Positions 20,601 through 27,935 of a DNA stretch of 64,000 bases are shown one piece after another. Location: NCBI GenBank assembly GCA_027923505.1, contig BROI01000011.1, positions 248,001 to 312,000 of the forward strand. Reading direction: 5' to 3'. The notes beneath the pieces are model-generated. The model was not told the origin of the DNA and made no database searches. It saw only the letters and a program-made list of their open reading frames with translations. Position 1 is the first letter of the stretch, and each line of letters opens with the position of its first letter. Made by a program: the position numbers and the translations under genes. Origin of the DNA: Mayamaea pseudoterrestris (taxonomy: Eukaryota; Bacillariophyta; Bacillariophyceae; Sellaphorales; Sellaphoraceae).

Positions 20601-21282
20601 CCGCACTCCTTCACGGACGCCAAGTAGGTCACCAAGTCGCACACCAAGCAGGAGCCCAAGCCGCACTCCTTCTCGCACTCCAAGCAGGATCCCAAGCAGG
20701 TTGCCAAGCAGAACCCCAAGCCGTACGCCAAGCCGCACTCCTTCTCGCACACCAAGCAGAGCACCGAGCCGCACCCCAAGCAGGACCCCAAGCCGTACGC
20801 CTAGCAGGAAACCTTCTCGCACACCAAGCAGAGCACCGAGCAGGACCCCGAGCAGGACCCCTAGCAGGAAACCTTCTCGCACACCCAGCAGAGCTCCAAG
20901 CCGTACGCCTAGCAGAAAACCTTCTCGCACACCGAGTAGGCAGCCAAGCCACACCCCCAGCAGGGCTCCCTCTCGCGCTCCAAATGGCTTGCGAGGTACC
21001 CCTAGTGCCCCAACATTTGACCCCGAGCCTGGCTTGGCCAAGGCTAGAAGCTTGGGCAAAGCTGCCGTAAAGAACTGTTGCAAGGGAACGAAACGCAAAC
21101 GCACAGCGACAATGGAAAGTGATTGCTTTGTTTCTTACCAAGCTGATGCCCTCACGACTGGTAAGAAGGAGAATGACTACATTGGCAAGGATGGCAAGAA
21201 AGTTTTCAAAAAGGAATATAAGAAGGGCGTCAAGGCTGGGAAGAAGGAAAAGGAGGGAACAGGCATGTGCTTGACTCCATAA
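11653..21282 (+). CDS. Secreted protein with PSRT repeat; host of the element
   Basis: Proposed exons: 11653-11742, 11863-12205, 12278-12425, 12779-12859 and 19425-21282, exactly 840 codons (839 residues). Exon 1 is a signal peptide (MLRLLAFAASIRSVLG). Exons 2-4 code for a ~220-residue beta-rich globular domain of no family I recognise (YGFWFKPEVQIQIVGFRV, GTDIVTVSARQRIGVLG). Exon 5 continues it (CGTKTTFTTSILDK), then holds ~460 residues of four-residue steps of the type PSRT/PSRS/PSRM, and ends in a basic tail with three Cys. Introns 3 and 4 are the short and long retroelement copies. If the insertions are not spliced out, the reading stops within 2 codons of 12426. The splice model is inference; the frames, splice signals and phases are seen directly. 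Likely an extracellular or cell-wall protein. Confidence 0.65.
12384..12474. repeat. Split direct repeat, copy B2
   Basis: Shares two blocks with 12789-12908: 33-35 bp (about 12384-12418) and 55 bp (12420-12474), separated in the other copy by ~28 extra bases. Under the Ngaro/PAT layout, read on the minus strand as A1-genes-B1-A2-B2, this is B2. The first block also codes in frame for host exon 3 (FPRLSHYFQL), so it may be duplicated host DNA instead. Confidence 0.7.
12420..12790 (-). mobile_element. Short derivative made only of the retroelement ends
   Basis: This ~370-bp unit joins the element's 55-bp one end (12420-12474, same as 12854-12908) by 18 bp to its 298-bp other end (12493-12790, same as 19139-19436), without coding sequence. 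On the host strand it runs from GTAAGG at 12426 to CTTTCAG ending at 12778, so it can be spliced as a 353-bp intron. It may be a separate non-autonomous copy lying in tandem with the full element, or the A2-B2 part of the split direct repeats that Ngaro/PAT-type elements carry at one end. Confidence 0.75.
12493..12790. repeat. 298-bp direct repeat, copy A2
   Basis: Matches 19139-19436 over its whole length with no gap and no difference that I could find by eye. It contains the polypyrimidine tract and AG of the proposed 3' splice site, plus the next 12 bases (CTGCGGCAAAGA). Confidence 0.9.
12789..12908. repeat. Split direct repeat, copy B1 (includes host-like exon)
   Basis: Partner of 12384-12474. 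It includes most of the 81-nt stretch 12779-12859, which has no stop in the host frame and repeats the FPRLSHYFQL coding block of exon 3, then the 55-bp element end at 12854-12908. Confidence 0.7.
12995..14143 (-). CDS. Tyrosine recombinase of the retroelement
   Basis: An open frame of about 380 residues; no ATG begins it, so how it is expressed is unknown. The C-terminal half is a tyrosine-recombinase catalytic domain: FFFLMRPGEYTG (first Arg block), ARSLRAGGAMALLNGG (second Arg block) and LMGRWRSDAMLRYL (C-terminal block with the Tyr). The N-terminal part (WASWCDFCLEHHLDPF) resembles the core-binding domain. It overlaps the end of the reverse transcriptase frame by ~525 bp in another frame, a layout common in DIRS elements. 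Confidence 0.85.
   Translation of the reverse strand: MATVPTTTRDAFYHDYRTVQDQIRAGVVPSRAASADKRWASWCDFCLEHHLDPFLKTLDDPVPTLQVWATRYRDGRLSASGQPVRAATVADAIRAVGQTFARMGSHDIRQDSCGKIDYRLQQQFKCWHREDPAPTRVKPIPVTIVQHILAQAYSGPGSPALQTFADIITLGFFFLMRPGEYTGTHGGNTPPLRLGAVQLCLGSRRLDLFAAPAADLLAASQVSFTFDNQKNGVRGEVISQGRTGLFHCCPVLAAARRILYLREHGATAHTPLATYWCANRPLGVKNGEITRTLRNAVIALGPTLGLDPSDIEARSLRAGGAMALLNGGCDDNIIKLMGRWRSDAMLRYLHGTAAHTTGYAARMVQGGTYTLVPGTFVPQQPI
13618..16827 (-). CDS. Reverse transcriptase/RNase H of the retroelement
   Basis: An open frame of ~1069 residues. The first ~270 residues are Pro/Ala/Thr-rich linker. The RT domain follows (SPLGVVPQRDRRPRTISDYS, HMSKLDIADGFYRVRLLPG, and the YVDD box in NDLYVDDLIALA), then an RNase H domain of the DIRS type (GTTDASGRGAGAVAF, SHDNTPAVAW, NEMADKASRLW). 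The last ~170 residues lie opposite the recombinase frame and look non-conserved. The start codon is not determined. Confidence 0.88.
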   Translation of the reverse strand: MSPVLSPELGKQAGVHVVQKEPLLLPTPRLLPTAARNVIKLASVPGPTASLVQVQASQLQASRQDVRPECRPTLAPSTNPSVAVTPTHQAVASPGPLESSVAVAPEDVASPGLHTADASPVAAPVPCTGASPVVVSHQAMAPHLVASKAAPTMAPHLAFSKAAPLSMEATAAPAQSPAMATGWAPHWASQPKAHDLVSPKASAPPCTLPGSLPTSKLPSHTNTSSLQLLDDELGQLVQEASARLALSPDWRAFVEASRGASDLQPSVKDLDHPAAHLLHQLDARGAPAIMQKKPWTLAQKQMALKRGPHKSALEHTAFLREEFTDMIKKGHWTVLPASQVLGMEQLRLSPLGVVPQRDRRPRTISDYSYFGVNDDTAAVAPLESMQFGRTFYRLLQRIARANPRYGPVHMSKLDIADGFYRVRLLPGDIPKLGVLFPQCAGEEPLIAFPLTLPMGWIHSPPYFCAVTETICDLANQAFQCGAKSPPPHRLELQAQTLPATTTPTPLPGSVPAQGSVPPIVTVEDMPINDPSVAPLPAPRQRSDILQRPVAYNDLYVDDLIALAQGNPDRLLRLQRVLLHTFDQVLRPLEPTDLPARQEPVSVKKLLKGDGAWTTRKQVLGWLVDTVAMTVALPAHRLERLREILASIPPTRRRIATKQWHKFLGELRSMSLAIPGSRGLFSSLQEAFRHPDGHSGRLRLTQAVHDFLEDFRWIAAGLETRPTRIAELIPDDPAIVGTTDASGRGAGAVAFVSMPTNALQPILWRARFPPHIEADLVSFDNPHGTITNSDLELFGTVLHHDVLAHNFDIRERTIHTSHDNTPAVAWQRKGSTTSTGPAAYLLRCQSLHQRTHRYVPLHDYIPGPVNEMADKASRLWHLSDSELLTYFNTHYPQPLPWQLYQPRPAMLSTMITALSKTRSVPESFLQEPPPRTSVGPHGVTSVLNTISTLSSKPWMTQSQLSKSGQPVTAMADSPPAVNPSALQQWRTPSVRWARRSPAWGPTTFDKIPVAKLTTGCSNNLNAGTAKIQPLLASNQFRSPLCNTSWPKPILDQAHLPCKPLPTSSPWVSSS
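16978..19131 (-). CDS. Gag-like protein of the retroelement
   Basis: 717 residues from the ATG at 19131 (MAAVNGADAAAA). It is the first frame of the element and lies just inside the end repeat. The sequence is Ala/Leu-rich and mostly helical. Near its C-terminus it has a short Cys/His cluster (CMAYHLRGKCDSLC followed by KADH), a possible nucleic-acid-binding finger. By position and length it is the Gag equivalent; no similarity to a named Gag family was recognised. Confidence 0.7.
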   Translation of the reverse strand: MAAVNGADAAAAAAAIPFAGATLPTVTFLARYSQASNDPLNGEYNGLNGLTRTADPPLTAADCFKGLVDTPLETAPILVAALVEADQPLHGCIHAIVGAQRYLAVAGRTNRWDNRVIGFGTEVFQGTAGLVELTVADFHLSPLNGHFTNVPATLAQTMERLQGLPAGTEYLPPLQPVDEDDATIVQGRARMVQALPVRFAPLVIGQGFTRREFFDRLAPAIIDAGLEHVLTNLCTWLKLLVTCRAADGVPTIPGIARAAPSWDADVARFTSTNLRRLLPDLFAQPDPNQSALVNLLERQANDAAEVRAREEARAEAAKAPKKVSDILTATQLRRTSIMLRIASPSGYPELHHLLAATADKDKRKVVQDHLVEGAVAAGNQDYAPIVTPHISRRLQDGDFAGADKDDFSGGINVFMMVPPNLTVLQGSNMSAEVLQAAQAHDDILSGGHAITYQDTKELQAVTSKVVLPTNYFLAARMCRAYLILLTQYFGEDHELVCTLEHWTKTFEANIPTYQHALASLGEQGPSLMLRAVQVRFHRWFKTMETSPTYKAVPDLASVMEDLEIGNLSVLPPLPAKYCTQLSKQLNKAADIPGSIKVGSSVNSKGTHTTAASTLTGASGNSPSTKANEVVINLDYNPAFEAFQKDKRQLRLMRKNPEDKSWPTKDSIPGLATAPCMAYHLRGKCDSLCKRKADHIKHSQAADDALLAWALEHLEPRN
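19139..19436. repeat. 298-bp direct repeat, copy A1
   Basis: The other copy of 12493-12790 with no visible difference. On the host strand it ends in TTTTCCTTCCGCTTTCAG (to 19424) and then CTGCGGCAAAGA, the first bases of host exon 5 in the spliced model. Confidence 0.9.
19619..20995 (+). repeat. 12-bp coding minisatellite (PSRT repeats)
   Basis: About 1.37 kb of degenerate 12-bp units of the type CCAAGCAGGACA or CCAAGCCGCACT, all in the host frame and coding for Pro-Ser-Arg-Xaa steps where Xaa is mostly Thr, Ser, Met, Ala or Lys. Units differ at synonymous sites, and longer blocks of several units are also repeated, so both slippage and unequal exchange seem to have acted. The antisense frames are by-products of this periodicity. 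Confidence 0.95.
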
Positions 21283-21603
21283 TGTCTATTAGTGGTTCAG
21301 GTGCGCAAGTCTCTGACAGTTTTTTCATTGTAAACTTTTTACATTAGTTGAATGCTATATTTCCATTAAAGTAGTAAAGTATTGTTGCTTCCATAAACAT
21401 TATAGCGACATTCAGCGCTCGCTTGACCGCGACAATCCTAAAATCGCGTCGCAGGGGTGATCACGAGTGTAACAATGCGACACGCTCAAGCCCTTCATTG
21501 TGCGCGACGACACTGATCTCCCAGCAGCCCAAAAGCTGCACTGTGTACCCAAATAGAGCATATTGCAAATGCAACAATAGATGAAGAGAGAGACAGAGCA
21601 CGT
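21283..21603. other. Intergenic, 321 bp
   Basis: 3' side of the repeat-protein gene and 5' side of the VHL-PUB gene. An ATTAAA at about 21364 could be a polyadenylation signal. Nothing else recognised. Confidence 0.35.
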
Positions 21604-23142
21604 ATGAATCATAATGGCGACAAGGAGTCAGAGGCATCTCAGAGTTTCGACGAACATCAGCTGCCGGACCCAGCGTCATTAGAATATTCGAACGAATCAT
21701 GGAAGGGCCTACTTTGGAGTCGCTTGTTGGAGCATCCGATTCAGAATCTTGTACTTGCACTCATTGTAGCGAGGGTGATCCAGTTGTTTATGTCATTCAT
21801 GGCTGCAACGTTATCAACGGAGAAGGACGGGACGATGAGTCACATAGCAACGAACCATCACGATCAAGCTTTTGCAAACGATGATCCTCGCTTGCGCAGT
21901 CGACTATTGAATGCTCCATTGCCAAACCATTTGGAGCTTGAAGAAAGCGTCGAAGAAAAGCAAGCAACCTCTGTAGTCGAGAGCGATGTCAGTGTCATTG
22001 ACGACTCGCCAACGCAACTACGTCCGACAAACGAAACGGAGTGGCGCAAGAGTACGCTTGCAAGCGCCGAGAAACTGAGTAAAGAACAAGATAGTGTAAA
22101 CACGGAGATGAATGTGGATAAGGTAATGCTTCAATCAGAGCGACACGAATGCGATAACCCATGGGCTGCTCTAGATTCTTTCAATACAGAACAAGCAGTT
22201 ATTAATACATCCCCCAAAAATGTTGACAGCAACAGCAACAATAACGACAATCATCCAGGTCTCGATGCCTTTTACCATTGGTTTGATTTGGAAGTTTCCT
22301 TGTTTCGCATCTATGAGCGAGGTCGAACCGATTATGAAGTGGTGCCACCCTACAATCCCTCCAGTCGTCGCGGAACTGTCAAGGTGGCGCTCAAGGTATT
22401 GAATCAAACAAGTCACCAACGAATCACCGCCTACTGGGTTGACTACAAAGGCAAGCTTGTAGATAAAGGCACGTTTGAGCCGCATGAAACGTGGGTGCAA
22501 ACAACATGGGTGGATCATCCCTGGGTCTTTAGCAACGATGAAAACGTTGTTTTGCTACACTACGTACCCTATCGCATTGTTCCAACCACGACGCAGGAAC
22601 CAACGACTGATCCAGACAATTCTGCCTGTGGCATGCATCGATTCACTATCAAGGATGCCGCTCCATCCGACGCATTGATATTTCGTTGCGCCGTGGACGA
22701 CGCCGTCTTGCCATTTCCAGCCTGCGACTACTTTTCCACTCCCGAGTTTGCCCTCGACAAGGTGTTGCTGCACTGCTACCGCATGAACTATACTGGTTGG
22801 TTGACGCTGACAAAGTACTTGAGCAAGGTTGCGCAACATCCCGACCTGCCAAAATATCGAAGAATTCGAACGGCCAATGCTCACTTTGCGCAAGACGTTT
22901 GGAATACTCCCGCCCGCGGAGTATTGCTGGCACTGGGATTCGTCGAGCGACAGGCGCATGTCGAGTTGGCAGGCGACGTTGGTACCTTGTCGAGGGAGCG
23001 CGTCCAAGACGTTTCTCGCTTGCTGTATCATTTGGAACGTTGGCAGGCTTACGCGGAGAGTGGCGTCTTGGCGGAGCAGCCGGAAGGAGCGGATGGGTTT
23101 GGACGAGCGGGATTTGGGCGTGCTGGACAGATGAATATGTAA
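21604..23142 (+). CDS. Membrane protein with VHL-like beta domain and PUB domain
   Basis: 512 residues, single exon. Residues ~42-62 form one hydrophobic segment (IQNLVLALIVARVIQLFMSF), a likely membrane anchor, with an acidic disordered stretch to ~210 after it. Residues ~255-330 resemble the von Hippel-Lindau beta domain (VLNQTSHQRITAYWVDYKGK, then FEPHETWVQTTW and DHPWVF). Residues ~395-490 match a PUB/PUG domain (LTKYLSKVAQHPDLPKYRRI, then RTANAHFAQDVW, GVLLALGF), which in other proteins binds p97/Cdc48. A short Gly-rich tail ends it. The combination suggests a membrane-bound ubiquitin or Cdc48 adaptor; that role is inference. Confidence 0.8.
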   Translation: MNHNGDKESEASQSFDEHQLPDPASLEYSNESWKGLLWSRLLEHPIQNLVLALIVARVIQLFMSFMAATLSTEKDGTMSHIATNHHDQAFANDDPRLRSRLLNAPLPNHLELEESVEEKQATSVVESDVSVIDDSPTQLRPTNETEWRKSTLASAEKLSKEQDSVNTEMNVDKVMLQSERHECDNPWAALDSFNTEQAVINTSPKNVDSNSNNNDNHPGLDAFYHWFDLEVSLFRIYERGRTDYEVVPPYNPSSRRGTVKVALKVLNQTSHQRITAYWVDYKGKLVDKGTFEPHETWVQTTWVDHPWVFSNDENVVLLHYVPYRIVPTTTQEPTTDPDNSACGMHRFTIKDAAPSDALIFRCAVDDAVLPFPACDYFSTPEFALDKVLLHCYRMNYTGWLTLTKYLSKVAQHPDLPKYRRIRTANAHFAQDVWNTPARGVLLALGFVERQAHVELAGDVGTLSRERVQDVSRLLYHLERWQAYAESGVLAEQPEGADGFGRAGFGRAGQMNM

Positions 23143-23209
23143 TTTGAATTACTATAACGAAATGCTAGTAAATGCATATATTGGTAGCCATTTATTTAAG
23201 AACGATTTA

Positions 23210-23815
23210 CTACACTAGATCCACCTTTGCACCAACCGCCTCCAGTTTCGCCTTGAGCTCCTCGGCTGCTTCGGGCGTCAATCCCTTTTGAATCGTCTTT
23301 GGAAAGCCTTCCACCAGTTCCTTGGCTTCCTTGAGTCCCAAACCAGCAATGGAGCGAACCTCCTTGATGACTTTGATTTTACTCTTTTCGTCAAAGCCAG
23401 TCAGTTTCAAGTCCACCAGTTTGACAGTTTCAGCGACTGCTTCCTCCACAATTCCGTCACTTCCGTCGTTACTGTCCGAATGCCGCTTCTCCAGTTGCTT
23501 GGTGAGTGCCGCGTGTTGCTTTGGTGTCAGCACAATGCCCATTCGTCGATTCATCTCCTCCGTCAGCAAGGACGTTTCAATCATGTCGAGCCACAGAATC
23601 TTGTGAAATATTGCATCCACCTTTTTGATCGAGTCCTGATTGAGACGATGCGTCGTCCAAACGATTGGCGGTGGTCCGGGTGGTGGTGATGATGGAGTAA
23701 TAGTTGATGTTGCGGCTTCCGACAAGCAGCGCGTGTTGACTGGCGCAAGTGCTCGATTGGATGCTGCTGCTCCTGCGAGTCGTCGTAGAGCTTTCGTATG
23801 ATTCGTAAGCATCAT
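23210..23815 (-). CDS. Mitochondrial ribosomal protein bL12 (L7/L12)
   Basis: 201 residues. The N-terminus ([20 protein letters not shown]) is a typical mitochondrial presequence. The C-terminal ~70 residues are the L7/L12 fold: [20 protein letters not shown], then [16 protein letters not shown] and [14 protein letters not shown], the stalk domain that binds translation factors. Residues ~65-110 would be the dimerisation region and a hinge. It converges with the VHL-PUB gene, with only 67 bp between their stops. Confidence 0.93.
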   Translation of the reverse strand: MMLTNHTKALRRLAGAAASNRALAPVNTRCLSEAATSTITPSSPPPGPPPIVWTTHRLNQDSIKKVDAIFHKILWLDMIETSLLTEEMNRRMGIVLTPKQHAALTKQLEKRHSDSNDGSDGIVEEAVAETVKLVDLKLTGFDEKSKIKVIKEVRSIAGLGLKEAKELVEGFPKTIQKGLTPEAAEELKAKLEAVGAKVDLV

Positions 23816-24155
23816 GCTTTATGCGTGTTCACGTAGTGTAGTATGGAGTGGAGCGTTTTGCTTTCAAAAACGACAGTTTAGAATTCCTTTCCTCATGGTG
23901 GCGTTTCGCGGTCGTCGTCGAGTGCCGTGTAATTACCGCTATGACAGTCATTTGCGAAATCAAAGACGATGTTCAACTTCGAACGCAATTCGCCAAGCAG
24001 TCATTCATGCATCCATGGCCCTCGTCGCAAATGTCAATTGCATTCAAGCAATATAAAAAAATATCACAGGAAAACAGCTGAATAATATTGCCTCATTAAA
24101 ACTGTCATTGCCCACAAGGCTCGTGTCCTGCTTGTGAGTGAGAATTGTGCGAAGG
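23816..24155. other. Intergenic, 340 bp
   Basis: Upstream of both the bL12 gene (minus) and the unknown gene at 24156 (plus). No feature recognised; a first exon of the latter could lie here. Confidence 0.3.
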
Positions 24156-24950
24156 ATGGCGCTCTATTCGTGGATGGTCCATGTCACTGCCGCTCTTGGA
24201 GAATCTGCGAAAACAACAAGCGCCGCAGGCTCATTAAAAGCATTTGTTTGCAAGAGGATTGCATTGTCTCATCTCTGGGATCAAGCTGGACTCATGTTTC
24301 GCACAATAGTGGGAGTGGACGACTCATTCAGGATTGATATTGTTGTCGACAATCCCAAAAGCCATGAGCACACGTTCACATCTTTTGCAAGGCCCAGTGC
24401 AAAAACAAGCCAGTCATGTAGAAAGCGCTCAATGTTTGCGAAACAGAAGAAGCGGTCCGACTCGAATCGATGGAACAACAGTAGCAGTGATAGCTTGGCC
24501 TTCGTACCCGACCGCCGCGAAGGAGGACCGCTAAGCTCGCCATTTTTCAAGGCCTTTCCTCACAGTCTGCGGAGGCCTCATCAAGAGTCGCAATCCTTGC
24601 AAGCATTTTGTCCTATTAAACCTCCCAGATGCCCCATTCGAAGGGATAGCATCGACCTTGACGATCTTAACGAGAGTATTGATCTGTGCTCCCTACTGAG
24701 TCTGCACGATTCGCACGCGTTAATCGACAGCCATTGCAGCGAAATGTCGTTAGATGATGACTTGAATTACGAGTTGCATTCATCCTTTGTCTCTCCCGTC
24801 AAGCCTAGACGAAGAAGAGAACAGAATGCACTACATGGTCGCGCATCAACGGTAAGCTCCTCTGACCTCCGCCAGCTCGTGGAGCTGGATCAGCCTCCTC
24901 CGCCTCGGTCGCCCATTAGAAGAGTAAGAGTTGGAGCAAATGTCGCATGA
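24156..24950 (+). CDS. Unknown Ser/Pro/Arg-rich protein
   Basis: 264 residues from the first ATG (24156). The C-terminal two thirds look like a real but disordered regulatory protein: basic runs (RKRSMFAKQKKRS, KPRRRRE), PIKPPRCPIRRDS, an acidic helix-like block (DLDDLNESIDLCSLLSL) and PPPPRSPIRR. Repeated PIRR motifs next to Ser suggest kinase sites or a nuclear role. The first ~70 residues differ in style and might be intronic or 5' UTR. No family recognised. Confidence 0.5.
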   Translation: MALYSWMVHVTAALGESAKTTSAAGSLKAFVCKRIALSHLWDQAGLMFRTIVGVDDSFRIDIVVDNPKSHEHTFTSFARPSAKTSQSCRKRSMFAKQKKRSDSNRWNNSSSDSLAFVPDRREGGPLSSPFFKAFPHSLRRPHQESQSLQAFCPIKPPRCPIRRDSIDLDDLNESIDLCSLLSLHDSHALIDSHCSEMSLDDDLNYELHSSFVSPVKPRRRREQNALHGRASTVSSSDLRQLVELDQPPPPRSPIRRVRVGANVA

Positions 24951-25272
24951 ATATAATCGTTTATAGGAGCATACAACGTACTCCTACATTTCATTAAGTC
25001 GACTGGCGCATCCTTTTGCTACAACGATCAAACCGGCGCCAAGGGTGCGGGCGTTACGGGATCTCTCGAGCCGTCGTCGCCGCCATGCACATTGAACAAA
25101 AAGTTAATAACTAATCAAAATGTAAAATTAAATAAAACCCACCATTCTTTCGTAAGCGTAAGAGCGACCTTTAGTTGCCGTCAGTGATGATGCTGCACCG
25201 ACTGTCTTTCTAATTCAAAATATGCATGGATGCATGGTCGCATCGTGCGAACCTGATAGACGCCAAATGCGC
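24951..25272. other. Intergenic between convergent genes
   Basis: 322 bp between the stops of the unknown gene and the SLC4 transporter gene. AATAAA occurs at about 25131. Nothing else recognised. Confidence 0.35.
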
Positions 25273-27360
25273 TTAAACACTCCTCTGCCTCATCTTTGGC
25301 ATATCATGTGGTAGTATATCTGCGATATTCGCATCTCCGAGCGTATGTCTCCTCGCACGATGAACCAAGGATCGATCGCTGCCATGCCCACGGCGCCCTT
25401 GACCTCGAAACGCCGCCCGAGTAGGAAAGTCAACATCGTCTGCTTCCATCGAGTCTGAAGGAGGAGGGCCTGCATGAAACAGTCTTTGCTCTTGCCGATA
25501 GTCATCCACAGCCTCATCATCACCGAAAGGATCCAAATATCTCAAATCGCGCTTGTCAAACACTCGTTCAAGGACAAGGGAACGCAATGGCACGAGAAGG
25601 AACAAGAAGACTGGATAAAGATAGCCAAGACCTGTCACAAACGTCGCAACTCCCCATATGATCAAGGTGCAAACCGTTTGAATAATTGTCCAGGTCTGAA
25701 CCACCTTCCACTCAACTTCCTTTACAATTGGAATCAGCGGTCGACGCTTTGGAAGAGTCACCATGAGTAAGATTCGCTCCCAGACTTCGCACACATGCAA
25801 CGCTCCCATTCCCAAATACAGCAAAAGCCCAAACAAGGCTCCCCTCGGAATCCAGGAAACCACTCGAAAGGCCACCAATGCAACAAACATGAGGCAGGCC
25901 TGCGCAAGGGCTGACCAACGTTGCTCTTCGCAATGCGTCACACGCTCGCGCTTGATACCAAACTCATCAACGTAGTATTCGCGCGTACACAGTGCTCGGG
26001 TATGCAATGGTGCCTGCGGGAGGAGACCACTCGCTGGCGGCAAGCCGAGAATGGCGCAAGGAAAAAAGGTGATACCCAAAACAAGAAAATCCCAATTATA
26101 TGCCGGCGGCTTGGCCAAGTTGAAATCGGCAGTTTGCGACAAGATGGAACTGACATTGTGGTCAATGAAAAAGAGCAAAAAGAACATTAACCCTGGAATC
26201 ATGGCGCCAAAGATTCCTGCCGCTCCAATGTTCTGCAATGGATTCGCCACCCACGTTCGATCCGCCGTCGGTTGCCAATCCCACGGAAACTCGACCGACA
26301 CGCGCGGCAATCCCTGGCTGCCATTGTCTGCTTGATTAAAGGCTGGAATGTACGACACGGCCGTGACTAACACAATGGCAATCATTGTATTGTATCGCGA
26401 CAAGAATATGCGCACTTGACGCGTAAAGAAACCCCACTGATCCGCAAAGTGCAGCGTCCAGGACACGTACATGGTCAAGAGACCAAGCAAAAAGGATGCA
26501 TAGTTTAACGACAGCTCGGCGTATCGCTCCTGCAGATTCATGTCTGGATCAGCCTTTTCCAAAATTGGACCGACCAAATTCTCAAGGCTCAAATACATGA
26601 ACGTGAGCGCTGTGAATAGTTCAAATATTTGCGTCGTAAACGGCGTCACCTTCCAAACCAAGCTGACGATACCAACCATGGCCGAAAGAATGTGAAACAG
26701 CCCAGCCCAAACACAGGTCCAAAAGAAGAAGCTAAAGTACTCGGCGTGAAAGGTCGCCGCCAGCGAGTAGGACGTTTTCACCAAGATTGCCACCAATCCA
26801 GTGATACCAAGCAGCGTGAGTGGTTGTCCTGCCAAAATGGCGTACAATATTCCAGCAATGGCGCTACTGAGCAAGGTTTCCGCCGTTGACAAGTTTCCTT
26901 CCGTCGCCTCGTTCATAATTTCGGCAAAAATGAGGGCCGGAATGAGTTGAATGATAAAGGCGTAAATGGAAGCGTTCAAAATTGTCACGAACGATTTTGG
27001 CCGACCCCAGTCGTCGGCGTAGTAGGGCAAGCGAGCCGCCAAATCTTGCTTGACTCCAGTCAAAAGCTGCAACCGAAAGACTTCTTCCTGCGTCTTGTTC
27101 GTACCGACAGTGTGAATGGCGGATGAATCCTTGCAGCTATCCTTGTCGTCGTCATGGTCGTCAATGCCCCATTCAACGTTTGACAAGACATGCTCGTCTC
27201 CACTACTCGTCACATTTTCGTTATCACTCCAGTGGTGCAAAGATTCGTCGGCATGTGGCACGCGCCCGCTCCTTGACTGCGGCTCCAAGTCAAGCTCCGT
27301 GGCGCATGTTGCGTCATCCTTGTGCTGCTTGGAGGAGGAGGATGTTGTTGCTCTCGCCAT
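25273..27360 (-). CDS. SLC4/BOR-type anion transporter
   Basis: 695 residues, single exon, ATG at 27360. An acidic, Ser-rich cytosolic N-terminus (~100 residues) precedes GVKQDLAARLPYYADDW and then 11-14 membrane segments over residues ~120-620, including QLIPALIFAEIMNEATEGNL, GQPLTLLGITGLVAILVKTS, FIDHNVSSILSQ and the block around LPPASGLLPQAPLHTRAL. These are signature regions of the HCO3- transporter family (SLC4, plant and yeast BOR1). Diatom members can carry bicarbonate into the cell for carbon concentration or export borate; the sequence does not tell which. The cytosolic tail (~75 residues) is Arg/Asp-rich. A TACCGGTA site lies ~240 bp upstream of its start. Confidence 0.92.
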   Translation of the reverse strand: MARATTSSSSKQHKDDATCATELDLEPQSRSGRVPHADESLHHWSDNENVTSSGDEHVLSNVEWGIDDHDDDKDSCKDSSAIHTVGTNKTQEEVFRLQLLTGVKQDLAARLPYYADDWGRPKSFVTILNASIYAFIIQLIPALIFAEIMNEATEGNLSTAETLLSSAIAGILYAILAGQPLTLLGITGLVAILVKTSYSLAATFHAEYFSFFFWTCVWAGLFHILSAMVGIVSLVWKVTPFTTQIFELFTALTFMYLSLENLVGPILEKADPDMNLQERYAELSLNYASFLLGLLTMYVSWTLHFADQWGFFTRQVRIFLSRYNTMIAIVLVTAVSYIPAFNQADNGSQGLPRVSVEFPWDWQPTADRTWVANPLQNIGAAGIFGAMIPGLMFFLLFFIDHNVSSILSQTADFNLAKPPAYNWDFLVLGITFFPCAILGLPPASGLLPQAPLHTRALCTREYYVDEFGIKRERVTHCEEQRWSALAQACLMFVALVAFRVVSWIPRGALFGLLLYLGMGALHVCEVWERILLMVTLPKRRPLIPIVKEVEWKVVQTWTIIQTVCTLIIWGVATFVTGLGYLYPVFLFLLVPLRSLVLERVFDKRDLRYLDPFGDDEAVDDYRQEQRLFHAGPPPSDSMEADDVDFPTRAAFRGQGRRGHGSDRSLVHRARRHTLGDANIADILPHDMPKMRQRSV

Positions 27361-27935
27361 GGTCGTATGCTTTCTTTAGATTGCGATGCTTTTTCTATGT
27401 CGCTTGACCTTTCAATTTACGGTTAGTGACTCATTTGCATGTTCATAACTGTTCCTTTCTACGAGCTTTTAACGTTATTTTCAAAGTGGCAACGGCTGCG
27501 CGCAATGGTGAGATGAACGCCATGGAAGAAATCTGGCGACGGAACAAATGGCGATCCAACGCCACACGTCGCCGCATTTGAATGACGTCAGTGTGAGTAC
27601 CGGTATGACGTGGAGTAAGTACTGGCAGTTGGTGCGCATCGAAACGAGCTAACGTAGTTTCACCTGCGCTCTACCGCTATTTCCAATACGTACGATCTTT
27701 TAGCGACTGTACCTGGGAGTCTTAATCCAATTACCGAGTTACCAGGTCCGCTTGTATAAATTTGAAAGGCCGATTCCAGTCTGCGTAGTGCCAGCTATTG
27801 AAATTTGCAAATGATACGACCAATCGTTTCCATCTATCAGTGACAAGCAAAAGGAAATTGTAGATATCAAAGTGTATGAAATCATGTTAACAAAATTTGC
27901 AACCAATTAAAGCAACGCTCAATAGCATGCCATGT
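27361..27935. other. Intergenic, 575 bp
   Basis: Promoter side of the SLC4 gene and 3' side of ureG. A TACCGGTA palindrome lies at 27598-27605. No gene recognised. Confidence 0.35.

Noticed and set aside
20133-21104. Long minus-strand frame of repeated LLGVRxG (323 codons) and plus-strand Ala/Gln/His frame at 19988-21070
   Set aside because: By-products of the 12-bp repeat coding for PSRT steps; any frame stays open in such a repeat.
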